Below, in pieces: positions 47,793 to 59,133 of a stretch of DNA of 64,000 nt. Below the pieces are notes generated by a model, which saw only the letters and a program-made list of their open reading frames with translations, was not told the DNA's origin and searched no databases. Both the position numbers and the translations under genes were made by a program. How positions within the stretch are numbered: the stretch's first letter is position 1; each line of letters opens with the position of its first letter. Origin of the DNA: Euptelea pleiosperma. Lineage: Eukaryota > Streptophyta > Magnoliopsida > Ranunculales > Eupteleaceae. The stretch lies in assembly GCA_035048495.1 (NCBI GenBank), contig CM068546.1, positions 33,188,674 to 33,252,673 on the forward strand, given 5' to 3'.

Positions 47793-48307
47793 GCTTCAAA
47801 CGGCTTGGCTCGGCTACAATATTAAAAAAGACGAGAAGGAAGGCCGTCCGATTTCGAGAGATATACGGTTCCGTCGTTTCGGTGTAAAAGTCGGTTTCAA
47901 TGTCTGTGCCCTGATCCCGACCCTTACCACCGAAATGTTGTTTCCAGCGAATTTTTGGTCGCTTTTTAATAGTGACACAAAGTGTCGCATCGCAGTTAAA
48001 TGGGAGTTCGCACCTAGCGCATGATAGCTGGTCTAGGAGCTTGTCTTATTAGATTGATGGCTTACGTAACAACCGCGTCGTTGCATGGGATTTTGCAAAT
48101 CCTACTGAAAAGTTCTTTTTTCTTCGCGACCCCAAAGTTCTTTCTTTTGACAACTTTACCCTTTTATTTAAAATAAAAAGGTCATTTAAGCTTTTTCGAT
48201 GGAATAATAAAAGACTTCTATAAGGACATTTTTGTCTATTACAGATAATTTTGAAGTATGTGGGGGAAATGGAACTGGCCAATTTTAATTTTTGGATTAA
48301 AACTTAT
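47793..48307. other. intergenic, nothing recognised
   Basis: Sequence between two MITEs. Short open frames here are not supported by any recognisable content. Confidence 0.4.
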
Positions 48308-48628
48308 ATGACCGCGCACAATAAGAACCACGTGGCATATTTTTAGAGGACGCTGACCGTATGGATGTTTGGCTAATCCCTACATGGGCCTACAAACCAA
48401 AAATCAGCCTGATTAGTGATTTACATCCTTTGGATCCTTGTACCGAAATAATGGACAATAATGCTCAAATTCACACGGTTAAAACAACCCATGAAAATGA
48501 CTCAAATCCAACGCTTAGACTAATCAGGCTGATTTTGGTTTTGTAAGCCCATACAGGGATTATCCAAACATCCATACGGCCAGAGTCCTCTAATTGTGTG
48601 CCACGTGGCTCGTATTGTGGTCGGTCAT
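48308..48628. mobile_element. G-box MITE, outer arms short
   Basis: It has the core CCAAAAATCAGCCTGATTAG and its inverse. G-boxes are at 48329-48334 and 48602-48607, one in each arm. The outer TIRs are short or lost. Confidence 0.8.
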
Positions 48629-48653
48629 TTAGGCGGAAAAATCTATGATTCCA

Positions 48654-49028
48654 ACTCCTGTATCAAAATTTGATGAAGAAGTCCCTCAAAATGCCACGTA
48701 GTGGATTCTTTCGGGCCCACTGCTCACCTGAATGTTTGGCTCACATCTTGGTAGACCTACACAACAAAAATCAGTATGATTAGTGATTCCTAGCCATTGG
48801 ATTTGAGAACTTTTCATCATGGGCTTGGAACCAACTCATAGGCCTGTTCATAAAGCCCATGATCAAAAAGTGCTCAAATCCAATGGCTAGAAATCACCAA
48901 TCACACTGATTTTTGTTGTGTAGGTTTATGATAGTGTGGGCCAGACATTCAAGTGGCAAGTGGGCCCGAACGAGTCTAATACGTTTCAATTTGAGGGACT
49001 TCTGCATCAAAATTTTGATACAGAAGTC
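48654..49028. mobile_element. related foldback MITE next to the COL promoter
   Basis: Its own outer arms (CTGTATCAAAATTTGATG, and the inverse near 49003-49024) enclose a core related to the G-box MITEs (AAAAATCAGTATGATTAGTG). The G-box position is mutated (CACGTA at 48705). It ends about 260 bases upstream of the CONSTANS-like start codon. Confidence 0.8.
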
Positions 49029-49186
49029 TGCACCAAAGAACAACACCATTTAGGCGGTCATATAAGTTTTACTCCAATTTTGGTCACTTGCTTTAGTGAC
49101 CCATTTACTGTATTTTTACTGTGTTTTCTACCTACAGTGAAAACTGAAAAAGGCTACCAATCGAATCCTTCAAGACAGTTCTTCCG

Positions 49187-49244
49187 ATAAATAAAGCCTC
49201 TCTCTCTCTCTCCAACTCAGGAAGAGTCGTCGTAGAATATAAAG
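49187..49244 (+). promoter_or_regulatory. candidate core promoter of the CONSTANS-like gene
   Basis: A TAAATAAAG-like element (about 49188-49196), a CT repeat (49199-49212) and a TATAAAG (49238-49244) precede the start codon. If TATAAAG were used, the leader of ATG 49286 would be very short and the internal ATG at 49376 would become attractive. The upstream TATA-like element fits ATG 49286 better. Confidence 0.4.
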
Positions 49245-49285
49245 GCCGTTTCTCCAGCAAGAAAACAGAGGAACAAAGAACGGAA

Positions 49286-52200
49286 ATGGCTGGTTCTCCA
49301 AGATATCCACAACGTCGGAACGAAGAACACAGAGAAGAAACCGAAGAAGAAGGAGAAGAAGAAGAAGAAGAGAACATGAGATCCCAACAACAACGTCTCT
49401 GTGATTACTGCGGAGAATCAAAAGCTCTCCTGTACTGCCGAGCCGACTCAGCGAAGCTTTGTTTCAACTGCGACCGGGAAGTCCACTCGGCCAACCCGTT
49501 ATTCACCAAGCACGCTCGGTCTCAGCTCTGCGACGCCTGTGATTCGAACCCAGCTTCAATTTGTTGTTCGACGGAAAATCTGGTTCTATGCCAGAATTGT
49601 GATTGGGATACACACGGTCGATCTTTGTCTTTGCTGCACGACAGAAGACCTCTTGAGGGGTTTTCTGGCTGTCCTTCGGCGATTGAGTTGTCTTCAATTG
49701 TTGGGTTTAAAGACATGGGGGACAAGTCTCTGTTGGACAGTGGTGGTGATGGTTGCTTGGTTGGGTCTGGGTTTTATGGGCCGAACGTGACCGTTGATGG
49801 GTTTTCGGATTTGTTGGTGTGGGAGACTCCGCATATTGTTAGACTTGATGATCTAATTGTTTCGACTGATTCGAGCCAGAATTTTCAAGCTATAGGGATT
49901 CCACCTCTGCCCAAGGTAAGGCCCAAATGGGTTCCTTTACAATTTCTTGCGTTTATTTTCTGGCTTGTAAGTACTGAATTTGTTTTGTGTTGGTTTAATT
50001 AGAAAAATACGAGTTGGGTGTTGTTTGATTTTGTTTTCTAGTTCATGTGTTACTGTTTGATTTACTTATAAAGTTAATCTTATTTTTTTTGGAAACGATG
50101 GTTTGATTGAAAAATGAGAAACTTGGGTTTGTTTCAATGATATTTGAATTGTGGATTGCTGTTCAATTTCTTCAGAAGTTGTCTATCCAAGAAAACGATG
50201 CTATGGTCGTAAATGATCTTTTTTTTTTAAGTTTTCCTTCTTGTTCTTGTGCTTCTTTTAAGTCTTAGATGGTTCTATGCTGATCAAATTAGAAGAGTTC
50301 AAATTGGGATTGTTTAATGTTGATTTCAATTTCTCTGTAAACAACCTTTCTGAAACTGTAGCTTGGTTTTTTAATTCGATTTCCCTTTATTGTGCAAGAG
50401 AATTTCTTGGATGTTCTTTTGTTTGGTTAGTTAATGAGCCTTTGGCTCTTTCTTGGACGAAACATTGTATCCAGACTACTGTAGTTTTTAACTAACTTGA
50501 GATCATGCTATTGCATCAGAACCGAAATGTAGCTTGTGGGAAATACAAGGAAGAGATACTTCGTCAGCTCCATGATATGGTGAAGTTGGAAACCAGCTTG
50601 AATAATGATCATGAAGATATCGAATCACTTCTTGGATTCCAACCTCTGGTAGCGGAACAAAATCTTCAGCCAGGAAATATGGGTATATGCTTTGAACATG
50701 ATGCAGAGCCAGTCATTTTGCCTAGTTATGAGGTAAGGTCTCTTTTAACCCCTTGGTTTTCTTTGAAGTGGTACTCTTTCTTGCTTGTTTTGCATATATA
50801 AGCTTTCTGTGGGCGTGGCGGTTTTTTTTTTTTTATAGAAGTTTTACTTCTGACTTTAGGTTGGCTCTGTATTCTCTGGTTTGCTTGTTCTTTTTTAGTT
50901 TTTAGATGGATAACTATTGCAAGCACAAAATGTTGAAAAACTGTTAGGATTAAGCAACTTCTTAAGGTTGGTAGATAGAGACTCTGCAGAAGGTGGTAGG
51001 TAGGGGTGTCAACGGGTCGGTTCTGGTTCGGTTCCTAAGGTGACCAGAACCGGAACAATTGTTCCGGTTCTTATCGGTTCGGTTCCTTAACGGTTCCGGT
51101 TCTCAAAGTGATGGATCCGGAACTGGAACCGATTATGTATTTCTGTCGATTCCGGTTCCGGGTATAATGGGCCAAATCTTGAAAATATGAGAATTTTTAC
51201 ATTATATTTATATGTTGGTACCGGTTCGGTTCCGGTTCTTATTGGTTTCGGTTCCATATTAGACTACCCGGAACCGGAACCATTATTTTCGGTTCGGTTC
51301 CGGTTCCGGTTCCTTTTTAATCGGTTCCCAAAAATGTGGAACCGGAACCGGTGTTTTCGGTTCTGGTTCCGATTCGGTTCCGGTTAAACGGATAAAATTG
51401 ACACCTACAGTGGTAGGAAGGCATTTGAAGAACACTTGAGAAATGATTATCTGTGTTTCTGGTGCCGCACCTCCAGCCCATGAAAAAGTGGAGGTCTCAA
51501 GGCACAGATGGCCCTCATGGGACCCACCTTAATAGCCTTTTTTCAAAAATTATTTTATACTTTATTTTGTTGCTTCTGAGAGAAGCTTCTGTTCCATACG
51601 GTTCGAAGGCTCTATACGAATTAGCAGTTTTTGATCCTATACACATTGATCTAGAGTGGACTGCATCAATTTTATGGTATCAGAGCAAGTCTCTAGGTAT
51701 TTTTCTGATATTGTCTATGATTTTTCGCTCCCACTTGACTTCCGCATCCCATTTTTGAGCTTGATTTTATTCCACTTGGGTATAATAAAATCTTCTTTTA
51801 AAAGGGAAAATTTTGGTCATTTTCCGACAAGCATCTAACTGGCATTCCAACGGCCTACCGAGGTATACTGTAGTCCGTTTGGGAAACTAGAGTTTTGACC
51901 AAACCCCAGCCCTCTTTTAACGCACGAGAGGTTGAATGAGATCCTATATTTTTGGGCGTTCTTTGATATATTTAGGACCCAACTTCAAATCCAAGCTCAC
52001 CAAGCCCACTCGTCCTAAGCCAACTTTCACTAGGCTCGCTCGCCACCAAGCCCACCCTTCAGTTGAGCCAAGCCGGACTGATCGAGCTTATCCTAGTTGT
52101 GCTGAGCCAACCCCAAAAATCCAAGAGCACTTGGCTCCTTAAACTTAGGCCCAATCACCCCTATACCCAGTCTGTAGTCCATGTACCTACCCTGGCCCCT

Positions 52201-54431
52201 CCACTTGAAAATAAAAGAGCAAAAGAAAGAAAGGGTTAGCGCAATAGATAGAGCTAATGCAATTATTTATGGTGGAAATGTGGCATAGAGGAATAGGAAC
52301 TCCGCAACAGAGGATTCCTGATGCACTAGAAGTTGATGAGCAAGGTAGTGAAATTAATGAAGAGGAAGGAGAAATTAACCCTGAAGGGTTGATTGATCGA
52401 GTTGACCAAGTACCTCAAATTGGAAACATCGTGTAGAGAAATGGTCAACAACCTTATTGAATTTTCGTGCACCATTCAGGACTCAAGAGAGCACCGCCAT
52501 TTCATGGAATATCAAATGGTACCCAAGCCCAAGGTAGGCAAAATCACCACCAATGACATGACTTAGATAAGCAGAAGCGATTGTCGACTATCTCATTTTA
52601 CATTGTGATTTTCCTAGTGGGTTTTGGAGTTGTTACCTTGGATTTTTTTGGTGTGGACTTGGTGAAGCAAAGGTGGATTTTACTGACCTCGTGAATGTTT
52701 GGTATTTTTGCCTTGAATTTCCAGGTGTTGTGTTCTCTGGTAACTATGTCCTCTAACTCTCTTGTGGAGCCCTGAAAGAAATAACATAATTCTCCAGAGC
52801 TGTTACACACTCGCGTCAAAGATCAGAGGACTTTTCTTGTGGCTGCAGGTTGTGATGAATCTGTAGCATCAAAGTGTGCTATCAAATAAAAATTAGTTCT
52901 GAAAGAGAGTTTGGCCTTTCATATATAGACGAGGGATGAGGCCTCTTGGTTGTGTTCTCAAATAAAATTGTGATGGTAGATTGAGTGGTAACTGGTTTAA
53001 GGAAAGCCTGATTTTTCTGTTTCCTTTGTAGGATCTCAAATTCCATAAATATGTTCTATTACATGATAATAGCCATCCAGCCTATCCCATTATCTTTTTT
53101 GAACAGTCGTAAAGAACGTGAAATTGTCCTGGAAGCATCTACATGTTTGATTGTTACAAACATCTAAAACAGCCCAAGTTTGGTTTTGGAGATCTCCGTG
53201 ACCCATCAAATGGTGAGCCCTGGCCCTGCACGAACAGCACATGTTTCACAATCCTGTTTAATCAACCTTATTTATGGTCTAATAAATTTGGATGCTTCAT
53301 CATCTTATTAAGTGAACATGCAGATGGCTCGTCATTACAGTTTCTTTTGTTACTGTGCCCAACACCTCATGATGGCGCTTTATCTGTTCTGCAACTTCTC
53401 CCTTCATTAGCTTGTCGTATGATTAGAGCTGGTTTGAGTTTGCATGGTGGGTGCAAAACCTTGTGAATTCTCATGTTGCAATGTGTTGTAGAGTCTTAAT
53501 GGGTTCTGAATAAAATTTTGGAAACCTTATTCTTAACTTCAATCTTTAAAAAAAAAAAACTTCAATCTTCTGTTCTGTTCTGTTCTTACTTGAACAGGAT
53601 ATATATGTGCTCTTAATCTTAAAGGGATAATATGCTGCAAGATCACGAAATTGTCTTGTCATGCAGGCAAGTGCAATTCAATGTCAAGGTGACCGTGGTG
53701 AGGCCGCAGATCAGATTCCCTTTCCTTCTACAATTTTAGCAAGCTACATTGAGGAAGGTTCGTTGGTTCTTGACAAACCCAATGATGCTGGTGGGAGTGG
53801 AATTCATACCCACGGTGGTCATGGAAAGCAATCACAACATCCCATTATTAGAGAAACCTTGCCGATCCTGCCAAAAGTTGTTACACATGAGTTAGCCGTT
53901 CATGACAGAGACTCGGTCATCTCACGGTACAAGGAGAAGAAGAAAACAAGGAGGTAACTAATACTACTATTCTGATCCCCTTCTCCAACATGAACTCTAA
54001 AATTTACAATTGGGACTAGATGAAACATATGGAGGTAACCGGCCTCATAGAGTTTAGTTATGTTAGGCATCACGACTCTATGCAGGCAGTAACTCAACAA
54101 TCCAGACTCAGTCAGTTGGCTGCCTCTTGGATGGGCCTTGCTCGGAAAATCATGCCGATATGATGACCCACCAAGTTTTAGTTATTGGGTAGATGTTTCA
54201 GTTTGTCCAATCAGTTATGGTGCTATGGGCTATGGCCAATCACCTACTCGATTGGGAGGCATGGACACCAATCTCATTTGTTTCCTGAATCTCCATTTAC
54301 ATTTACACTTGAGCTGATTTATTGACTCAAAAAACAGATATGATAAGCACATCCGCTATGAATCCCGTAAAGCTCGGGCAGAGTGCAGGGCAAGGATAAA
54401 GGGTCGTTTTGCTAAGGTGGACGACCACTAA
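49286..54431 (+). CDS. COL: CONSTANS-like protein (COL13/14/15 group), two B-boxes and CCT
   Basis: Exons 49286-49915, 50520-50732, 53667-53953 and 54338-54431 join in frame to 407 residues. B-box 1 starts C39-x2-C42, with C51, D54, C59, C62, H67 and H76. B-box 2 has C82-x2-C85, C93/C94, C102, C105, D106 and H110. The CCT domain spans the last two exons ([41 protein letters not shown]). A glutamate-rich stretch (residues 17-29) precedes B-box 1. The pattern [18 protein letters not shown] and the [14 protein letters not shown] of box 2 fit the COL13/14/15 (BBX11-13) group. In that group B-boxes mediate protein contacts and CCT mediates nuclear, CO/NF-Y-type DNA contacts, usually in light or flowering control. 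The exact role here is unknown. ATG 49286 is chosen because it is the first in frame, but M31 (49376) is possible. The gene is intact. Confidence 0.93.
51001..51409. mobile_element. hAT-type MITE rich in GGTTCCGGTTC, 409 bp
   Basis: The left end TAGGGGTGTCAA and right end TTGACACCTACA are flanked by a perfect 8-bp duplication GTGGTAGG (50993-51000 and 51410-51417). The interior is many CGGTTC/GAACCG words in both directions. It lies in intron 2 of the CONSTANS-like gene. Confidence 0.93.
51418..53666. other. rest of COL intron 2; LTR-element debris, no gene
   Basis: A primer-site-like TTTATGGTATCAGAGCAAG at about 51671-51690 and acidic gag-like text at about 52310-52430 suggest pieces of an LTR retrotransposon. 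No LTR pair was found. An open frame at 53143-53466 has no recognisable domain. The intron ends in TCATGCAG at 53666. Confidence 0.4.
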
Positions 54432-54713
54432 AATGCCGGTGTGCGGGAGACGGGGCTCAGATTAGTTGGATCCTTTAGTTTGCTTTATCCACGCTTTACT
54501 TGTTTTTTACCTTTTGTATTTATTTGGTCTAATAATAGCTCGTAAAGTTAAGCCATTGCAGCCAACATTGCATAGGAAAAATATGTAGTTTGTCTTTGCA
54601 AGTTAAATGAAATGTGAAAATTTCTGATATTTGCAGCAATGTGAAGCGACGATGACGATCCGATACCCCTTGTGTTTAAAGAAGGGTTTGATATGGCACA
54701 AGGTTCAGTACTA

Positions 54714-55849
54714 GGGCTGCGTTTGGTTCGCTGGAAGTGGCTTTCTAGGAAGTGGGTTTTCCAGGAAGTGCCATTTCCTAGAAACCCAATTCTTGGAATC
54801 TATTTTCGCGTTGTTTGGTTGAATCCTAGAAATTAGTATAATTTTTTTTAATCAATTTTCAAAGAACGGCTTTACAAACCTCCTATTGTGCACAATGGGA
54901 CAACAACAATTCATTGGAAATCTTAACTGTTGGAAGAGCTTCAACGGTAGATTTCGATCGATGCCAACGGACTGCCGTACCGATTGGGATTGGGATCGTT
55001 CTCCACAAGTTGCTGGATCAATACTTGTGGATCAATTGGTTGAGTCCGGGGACGATGATGTAGTCTTTGTGATTCTCCACAAGTTGCTTGATCAATACTT
55101 GTGGATCAATTGGTTGAGTCCGGGGATGATGATGTAGTCTTTGTGATTCGCTGGGACACGAAAATCACCAAGGCCAACTTTTGACGAGAGAATGTGACTA
55201 AATTTTTCACATTTTGGGGTTTCTTAAAACCCTACCCACATGAAGCAATGGTTAAAGAATAGTAAAAGATCAATGGCGCTTAATGAGAAGAGAATGGAGA
55301 ATCCGGCGACACCAAATAGATTATCTCGGAAGGCAAAGAAGGAATTGGGGCCAGGGCTAGGGTTTTCATACTCTTAGAAGGAAGAGAAGCCACCATTGTA
55401 GTTAGGGCACAACAGTTTTGATGAAGGAGACGGTGTTATAGAGACCGTACAGTTGCTCTCATAGCAGAAACGGTATAGTTGCTCTCATAGCAGAAACGGT
55501 GAAGAAGACGATGTTATACAGTTGCAATCATTGCTGGAAGGAAACGATGAAGGATACGGTGGCGCTGCTTGAAACAGTGTTAACGATTGTCAAAGAGATG
55601 ATCGAATGCAAGGATTAGGAGAGAAACGAGGGAAGAGATGACTCTGTTTTGTGTGTGAGTAGCTTGACCAATAGCCAGAAAATCGACTTCCCTTCACAAG
55701 GAGCGGAAGTCATTTTCTTTCAAAATAAGGATTTCGGAAATCGTTTTCCGTGGGGCCCACTTTTCAGGCCTAAACCAAACACGCATAAATCACACTTTTC
55801 CTGGTTTTTGTTTTCTTTTCCCGGAAAAAGCGGTGAACCAAACACAGCC
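54714..55849. mobile_element. TIR element with GGGCTGCGTTTGGTTC ends, about 1.1 kb
   Basis: The left end GGGCTGCGTTTGGTTC is inverted at the right as GAACCAAACACAGC. CTA flanks both sides, compatible with a 3-bp duplication (PIF/Harbinger-like). Subterminal GGAAGTGG and CCTAGAAACCCA words match the element at 39429-40344. It has no transposase. It lies just after the CONSTANS-like stop. Confidence 0.75.
55001..55148. repeat. tandem duplication, two 74-bp units
   Basis: CTCCACAAGTTGCT(G/T)GATCA starts both units, at 55001 and 55075. There are about two differences. It lies within the TIR element. Confidence 0.9.
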
Positions 55850-56478
55850 TAGATGTTACAGTTTGGGACTTGAAATTTGAGAGAGTTAATCCCCTCTGTT
55901 TAGCTCTTAAACCTGAAGAAATACATGAGATATCGATGGACCCATTTACCAATCGGGTCTAAAAGATAGACCTAAGGCCAACTGCTCAGGAGGTGGGAGC
56001 CACCCTTTATTGGGCCCCACCTAGTGGACTTCCTATTCCCCCCAAAAATTGTCTAAATCAGATCGTTGAGAGCGAAAGCTGAGAACAGATGTTCATGAAC
56101 ATCAGATGGAGTTGATATGATTTGTATGTGTTACAGCTACTACAGTGTTTGAATCCTAACTAAAATTTCAAAATTACCTAGGTGATAGTAGAGTGGAAAG
56201 CTAAACCCTTATACAGTTTGGATCATAACATTCCACCACGCTTTCAACGCCACATTCACTATGGCTCACTCTACATTTTTTTCCGGTAGCTCTGTTTTTT
56301 CTTTTTGAGCGAGCCATATGGAAGCCCTTTCCCACGACCCTTGCTGTTACTCCAAAAGTACCTAGGTAATAGTGGAGCGGAAAGCTAAGCCCTTGTTTAG
56401 TTTGTCCTAACAAGCCTTGCAATTGACAGCCCTGATAAGATCAATGAAGATCATTATCAACCTTTGATCCATCTACAA
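55850..56478. other. intergenic, inverted short blocks only
   Basis: Around 56170-56410 two copies of a CCTAGGT(G/A)ATAGT block followed by GGAAAGCTAA point to another decayed repeat. No gene is seen. Confidence 0.4.
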
Positions 56479-56817
56479 GATGTTGTGACCGAAACCGGTC
56501 ACAACCCACAATACGGGCCATGTGCCACACTATTGTAGGGCGCCAACCGTATGGATGTTTGGCTAGTTCCTCGGTGGACCTGCAAACCAAAAATCAGCCT
56601 GATTAGTGATTTCTAAGCATTGGATTGAAGTTATTTTTATGGGTTGATTTTAACAGTAGAAATTTGAGCATTATTGAGCGTTATTTGGGTGCAAAGATCC
56701 AAAGGTTGTGAATCACTAATCAGGCTGATTTTTGGTTTACAGGTCCACTGAGGGACTGGCCAATAGTTTGCCACGTGGCTCGTATTTTAGGTTGTGACCG
56801 GCTTCGGTCACAACATC
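56479..56817. mobile_element. G-box MITE with GATGTTGTGACCG ends, 339 bp
   Basis: The ends GATGTTGTGACCG and CGGTCACAACATC are inverted. The core is shared with the 46-48 kb copies. One intact G-box lies at 56772-56777, and the left one is mutated to CATGTG. Confidence 0.88.
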
Positions 56818-57230
56818 AGAAAAGCCGATTTTTTTCTTTTCCTCCCAATCTCCCAACACCTTTTTTCTGAAACTGTTTTCCTCTGTCCTTAAATTACCGA
56901 AAACATCCTTGAATTTCCCACATTAATGCCAGATCAACAATGCAAGATCTCCAAATCCAGACAGGGTACTTTTGTAATTTATCAGTCAATGGAAGAAGGA
57001 AAGAAAAAAAAAAAAGAGCCCACCAACTCTCTCCTATCTCTCGTTCTTTGTTCTTTGGAGTTCAAACTTCTTCTTCGTCTCCACTTTGATTATATAACTC
57101 ACAAAGGAATTTCTTGTTCTATTTCTGTACCGATATTTACAGGTATGAAGTATGAACTAACCATCCAGATTACCAAACAGACCCTTACCCATGAAAAAAA
57201 AAAAACTTAAAACGGAAAACACCACTAAAA
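56818..57230. other. 3' flank of the bHLH gene, no gene
   Basis: AT-rich sequence convergent to the bHLH stop. The plus-strand open frame at 56926-57210 is low in complexity and not supported. Confidence 0.4.
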
Positions 57231-58066
57231 CTAGCTCACACACAGTAACCAAATCAGGTCCCTCTTGATACTCTTGATACTCTCGATTTCGCCTCCTCCT
57301 CCTCCTCCGTTAACGATAGCCGTTACCGTTAATGTGATCTTTGAGTCATTAACGGCAATATTGGCTGCCAAGACCTCGGCCTTGTGGTTGTCGAACACGT
57401 GGAAAACACTAGGAACAAGACTCCGTCGGACCACCGAACGTATCCCAAAAAACGCTACATTGCCGGAAACCGTCACGTCGACAGTGGAATACTGGTGGGT
57501 GTACATGGAAATTGGCGGTTTAGTCACCATCTCCTTTCGTGCTTCCAAGCTTTTTAATTTTCCTTCAAGTTCTTTGATGTAAAAAATTGTTTCATCGACA
57601 ATTTTCGTCCTTACTGCCTGTTTTTTTCGAGAAATTAATGAATTAATTTCACGACTAGTAAGACACCAACCCAGAAATTTAATTCAAAGTTTACCTTAGT
57701 GTTCTGGAGATTGGGGACCTTGGACTGAAGAACTGAGTAGAGGTCGCTCATCTTCGCTCTCCTTTCTCGCTCATTCTGTTTCTCCATTGTTGAACATTGG
57801 GAAGCTTCGATTCTGGGACTGGGTTTGGGTTTTTTCTTTGAAGTGGAAGCTTCACTTGAGAGATATTCATTTCGGGTTTGGGTTTTCTGTTGAATGGTTG
57901 TTTCGGGCTGTAAATCGGATAATGAAGGGATTACAGAGTCGCTGTAGCCCTCCATGAGACCTAGGAGTAATTTGGAGACGTCTTTATCTTCCTCTTCCAT
58001 TGCTAAGAAGTTAACGAGAGAGAGATGAGGAGTTATATTATAGGAGTAATCTGGGTTTAGTGCCAT
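57231..58066 (-). CDS. bHLH transcription factor, bHLH95/ZHOUPI-like, two exons
   Basis: Exon 1 is 58066-57695 and exon 2 is 57617-57231. They are joined across a 77-bp GT-AG intron, giving 252 residues. The basic region is residues 94-106 (MEKQNERERRAKM), with E99, R100, R102 and R103. Helix 1 is DLYSVLQSKVP, the loop is NLQNTKAVRT, and helix 2 is KIVDETIFYIKELEGKLKSL. The C-terminus (TVDVTVSGNVAFFGIRSVVR, then a VFHVFDNHKAEVLAANIAV segment) looks like the ACT-like domain of bHLH95/ZHOUPI-type factors. In Arabidopsis ZHOUPI acts in endosperm, but the role of this protein is not known. Position 5 of the basic region, usually His or Lys, is Glu here, which could weaken E-box contact. M23 (MEEEDKDVSKLL) is an alternative start with a better context. 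The gene is intact. Confidence 0.88.
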
Positions 58067-58210
58067 TGGTGGTCTTCTAACGAATTATGGAGTTCGGTGG
58101 GTCTTGATTCCTATTAAGGAAACTGTTCGAATATTTGCTGCAGAGATATATTTGGTTCAGAGCTGGAAGAAGATGGAGGTTTCATGTAATAAGCTCTAGC
58201 TTGATTTAAA

Positions 58211-58535
58211 AAGCATAAGCTAGCACCCATTCATTTCTGTTACTCAGCGCAGCCATATGGGCTCACTAGCCGTATTAGATGTTTAACTCACCCCTGGATG
58301 GATATACAAACCAAAAATAACCAAGGTCAGTAATCGCTAGCCATTAGATTTTAGTACTTTCTAATACGTGATTATGGCCGTTGAATTAAATTGTTTTTTC
58401 AAGTACTAAAACCAACGGCTAAACAAGCTGATTTTTCGTATGAATTTCTAACAAGGGGTGGGCTAAACATCCATACCGTTAGTGGTCCCAGATTGCAGGG
58501 TGAGTAAAAAAAGGGATGGGTGCTAGCTTACGCTT
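58211..58535. mobile_element. related foldback MITE, TAAGCTAGCACCC ends
   Basis: The ends AAGCATAAGCTAGCACCC and its inverse (one difference) enclose a divergent core with CCAAAAATAACC and CCATTAGATTTTAGTAC and its inverse. It starts about 145 bases upstream of the bHLH start codon. Confidence 0.85.
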
Positions 58536-58684
58536 GTTACATCGCAACCCCTCCGGAAAAGAGAATGTGCAGTAGTGCAGGTTGTACGACCTAACCAATT
58601 ATAACGTTTTGATTCTCTGTTGTGTTTTTGTTACATCGAATACCAATTTTACCTCTATTTTCTAGATAATTACAAGTGTATCCT

Positions 58685-59089
58685 GAGTAAAACTTGTGTC
58701 ACAAGATGTTGCGACGGAAGCCGGTCACAGCACTCAATACGAGCAACGTGGCACACGATCAGAGGGCGCTGACCGTATGGATGTTTGGCCAGTCCCTCGC
58801 TGGACCACAAACCAAAAATCAACCTGATTAGTGATTTACAACCTTTGGATTTTTGCACCCAAATAACGCTCATTAAATGTTCAAATTCCTACCGTTAAAA
58901 TCAACCCATGAAAATAACTTCAATCGAATCTGTTAGAAATCACTAATCAAGCTGATTTTTTGTGTACCGATCCACCGAGGGACTGGCCAAAATCCGTACG
59001 GTCATCGTCCTCTAATAGTATGCCACGTAGCTCGTATTGAATGCTGTGACCGGCTTCCATCACAACATCTTGTGACACAAGTTTTACTC
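58685..59089. mobile_element. G-box-family MITE, 405 bp, complete
   Basis: The ends are GAGTAAAACTTGTGTCACAA and its inverse. The flanks GTGTATCCT (58676-58684) and GTGTATTTT (59090-59098) match at 7 of 9 positions, fitting a Mutator-like 9-bp duplication. Both G-box positions are mutated (AACGTG and CACGTA). Confidence 0.92.
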
Positions 59090-59133
59090 GTGTATTTTTT
59101 ATTGTTACCTCTGAAAATTGATTCATTAAGACC

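Noticed and set aside
46332..48546. Several 60-100-codon frames in the MITE stack
   Set aside because: They repeat the same translated MITE core in each copy and are by-products of the repeats.
53143..53466. 107-codon plus-strand frame between COL exons 2 and 3, possibly an extra exon
   Set aside because: Exon 2 (ending PSYE) joins exon 53667 in phase and matches the family layout directly. The frame has no flanking splice sites that keep phase and no family similarity.
56926..57210. 94-codon frame between the COL and bHLH genes
   Set aside because: It is low-complexity Lys/Leu/Thr text. It could be a UTR or random, with nothing to support a protein.
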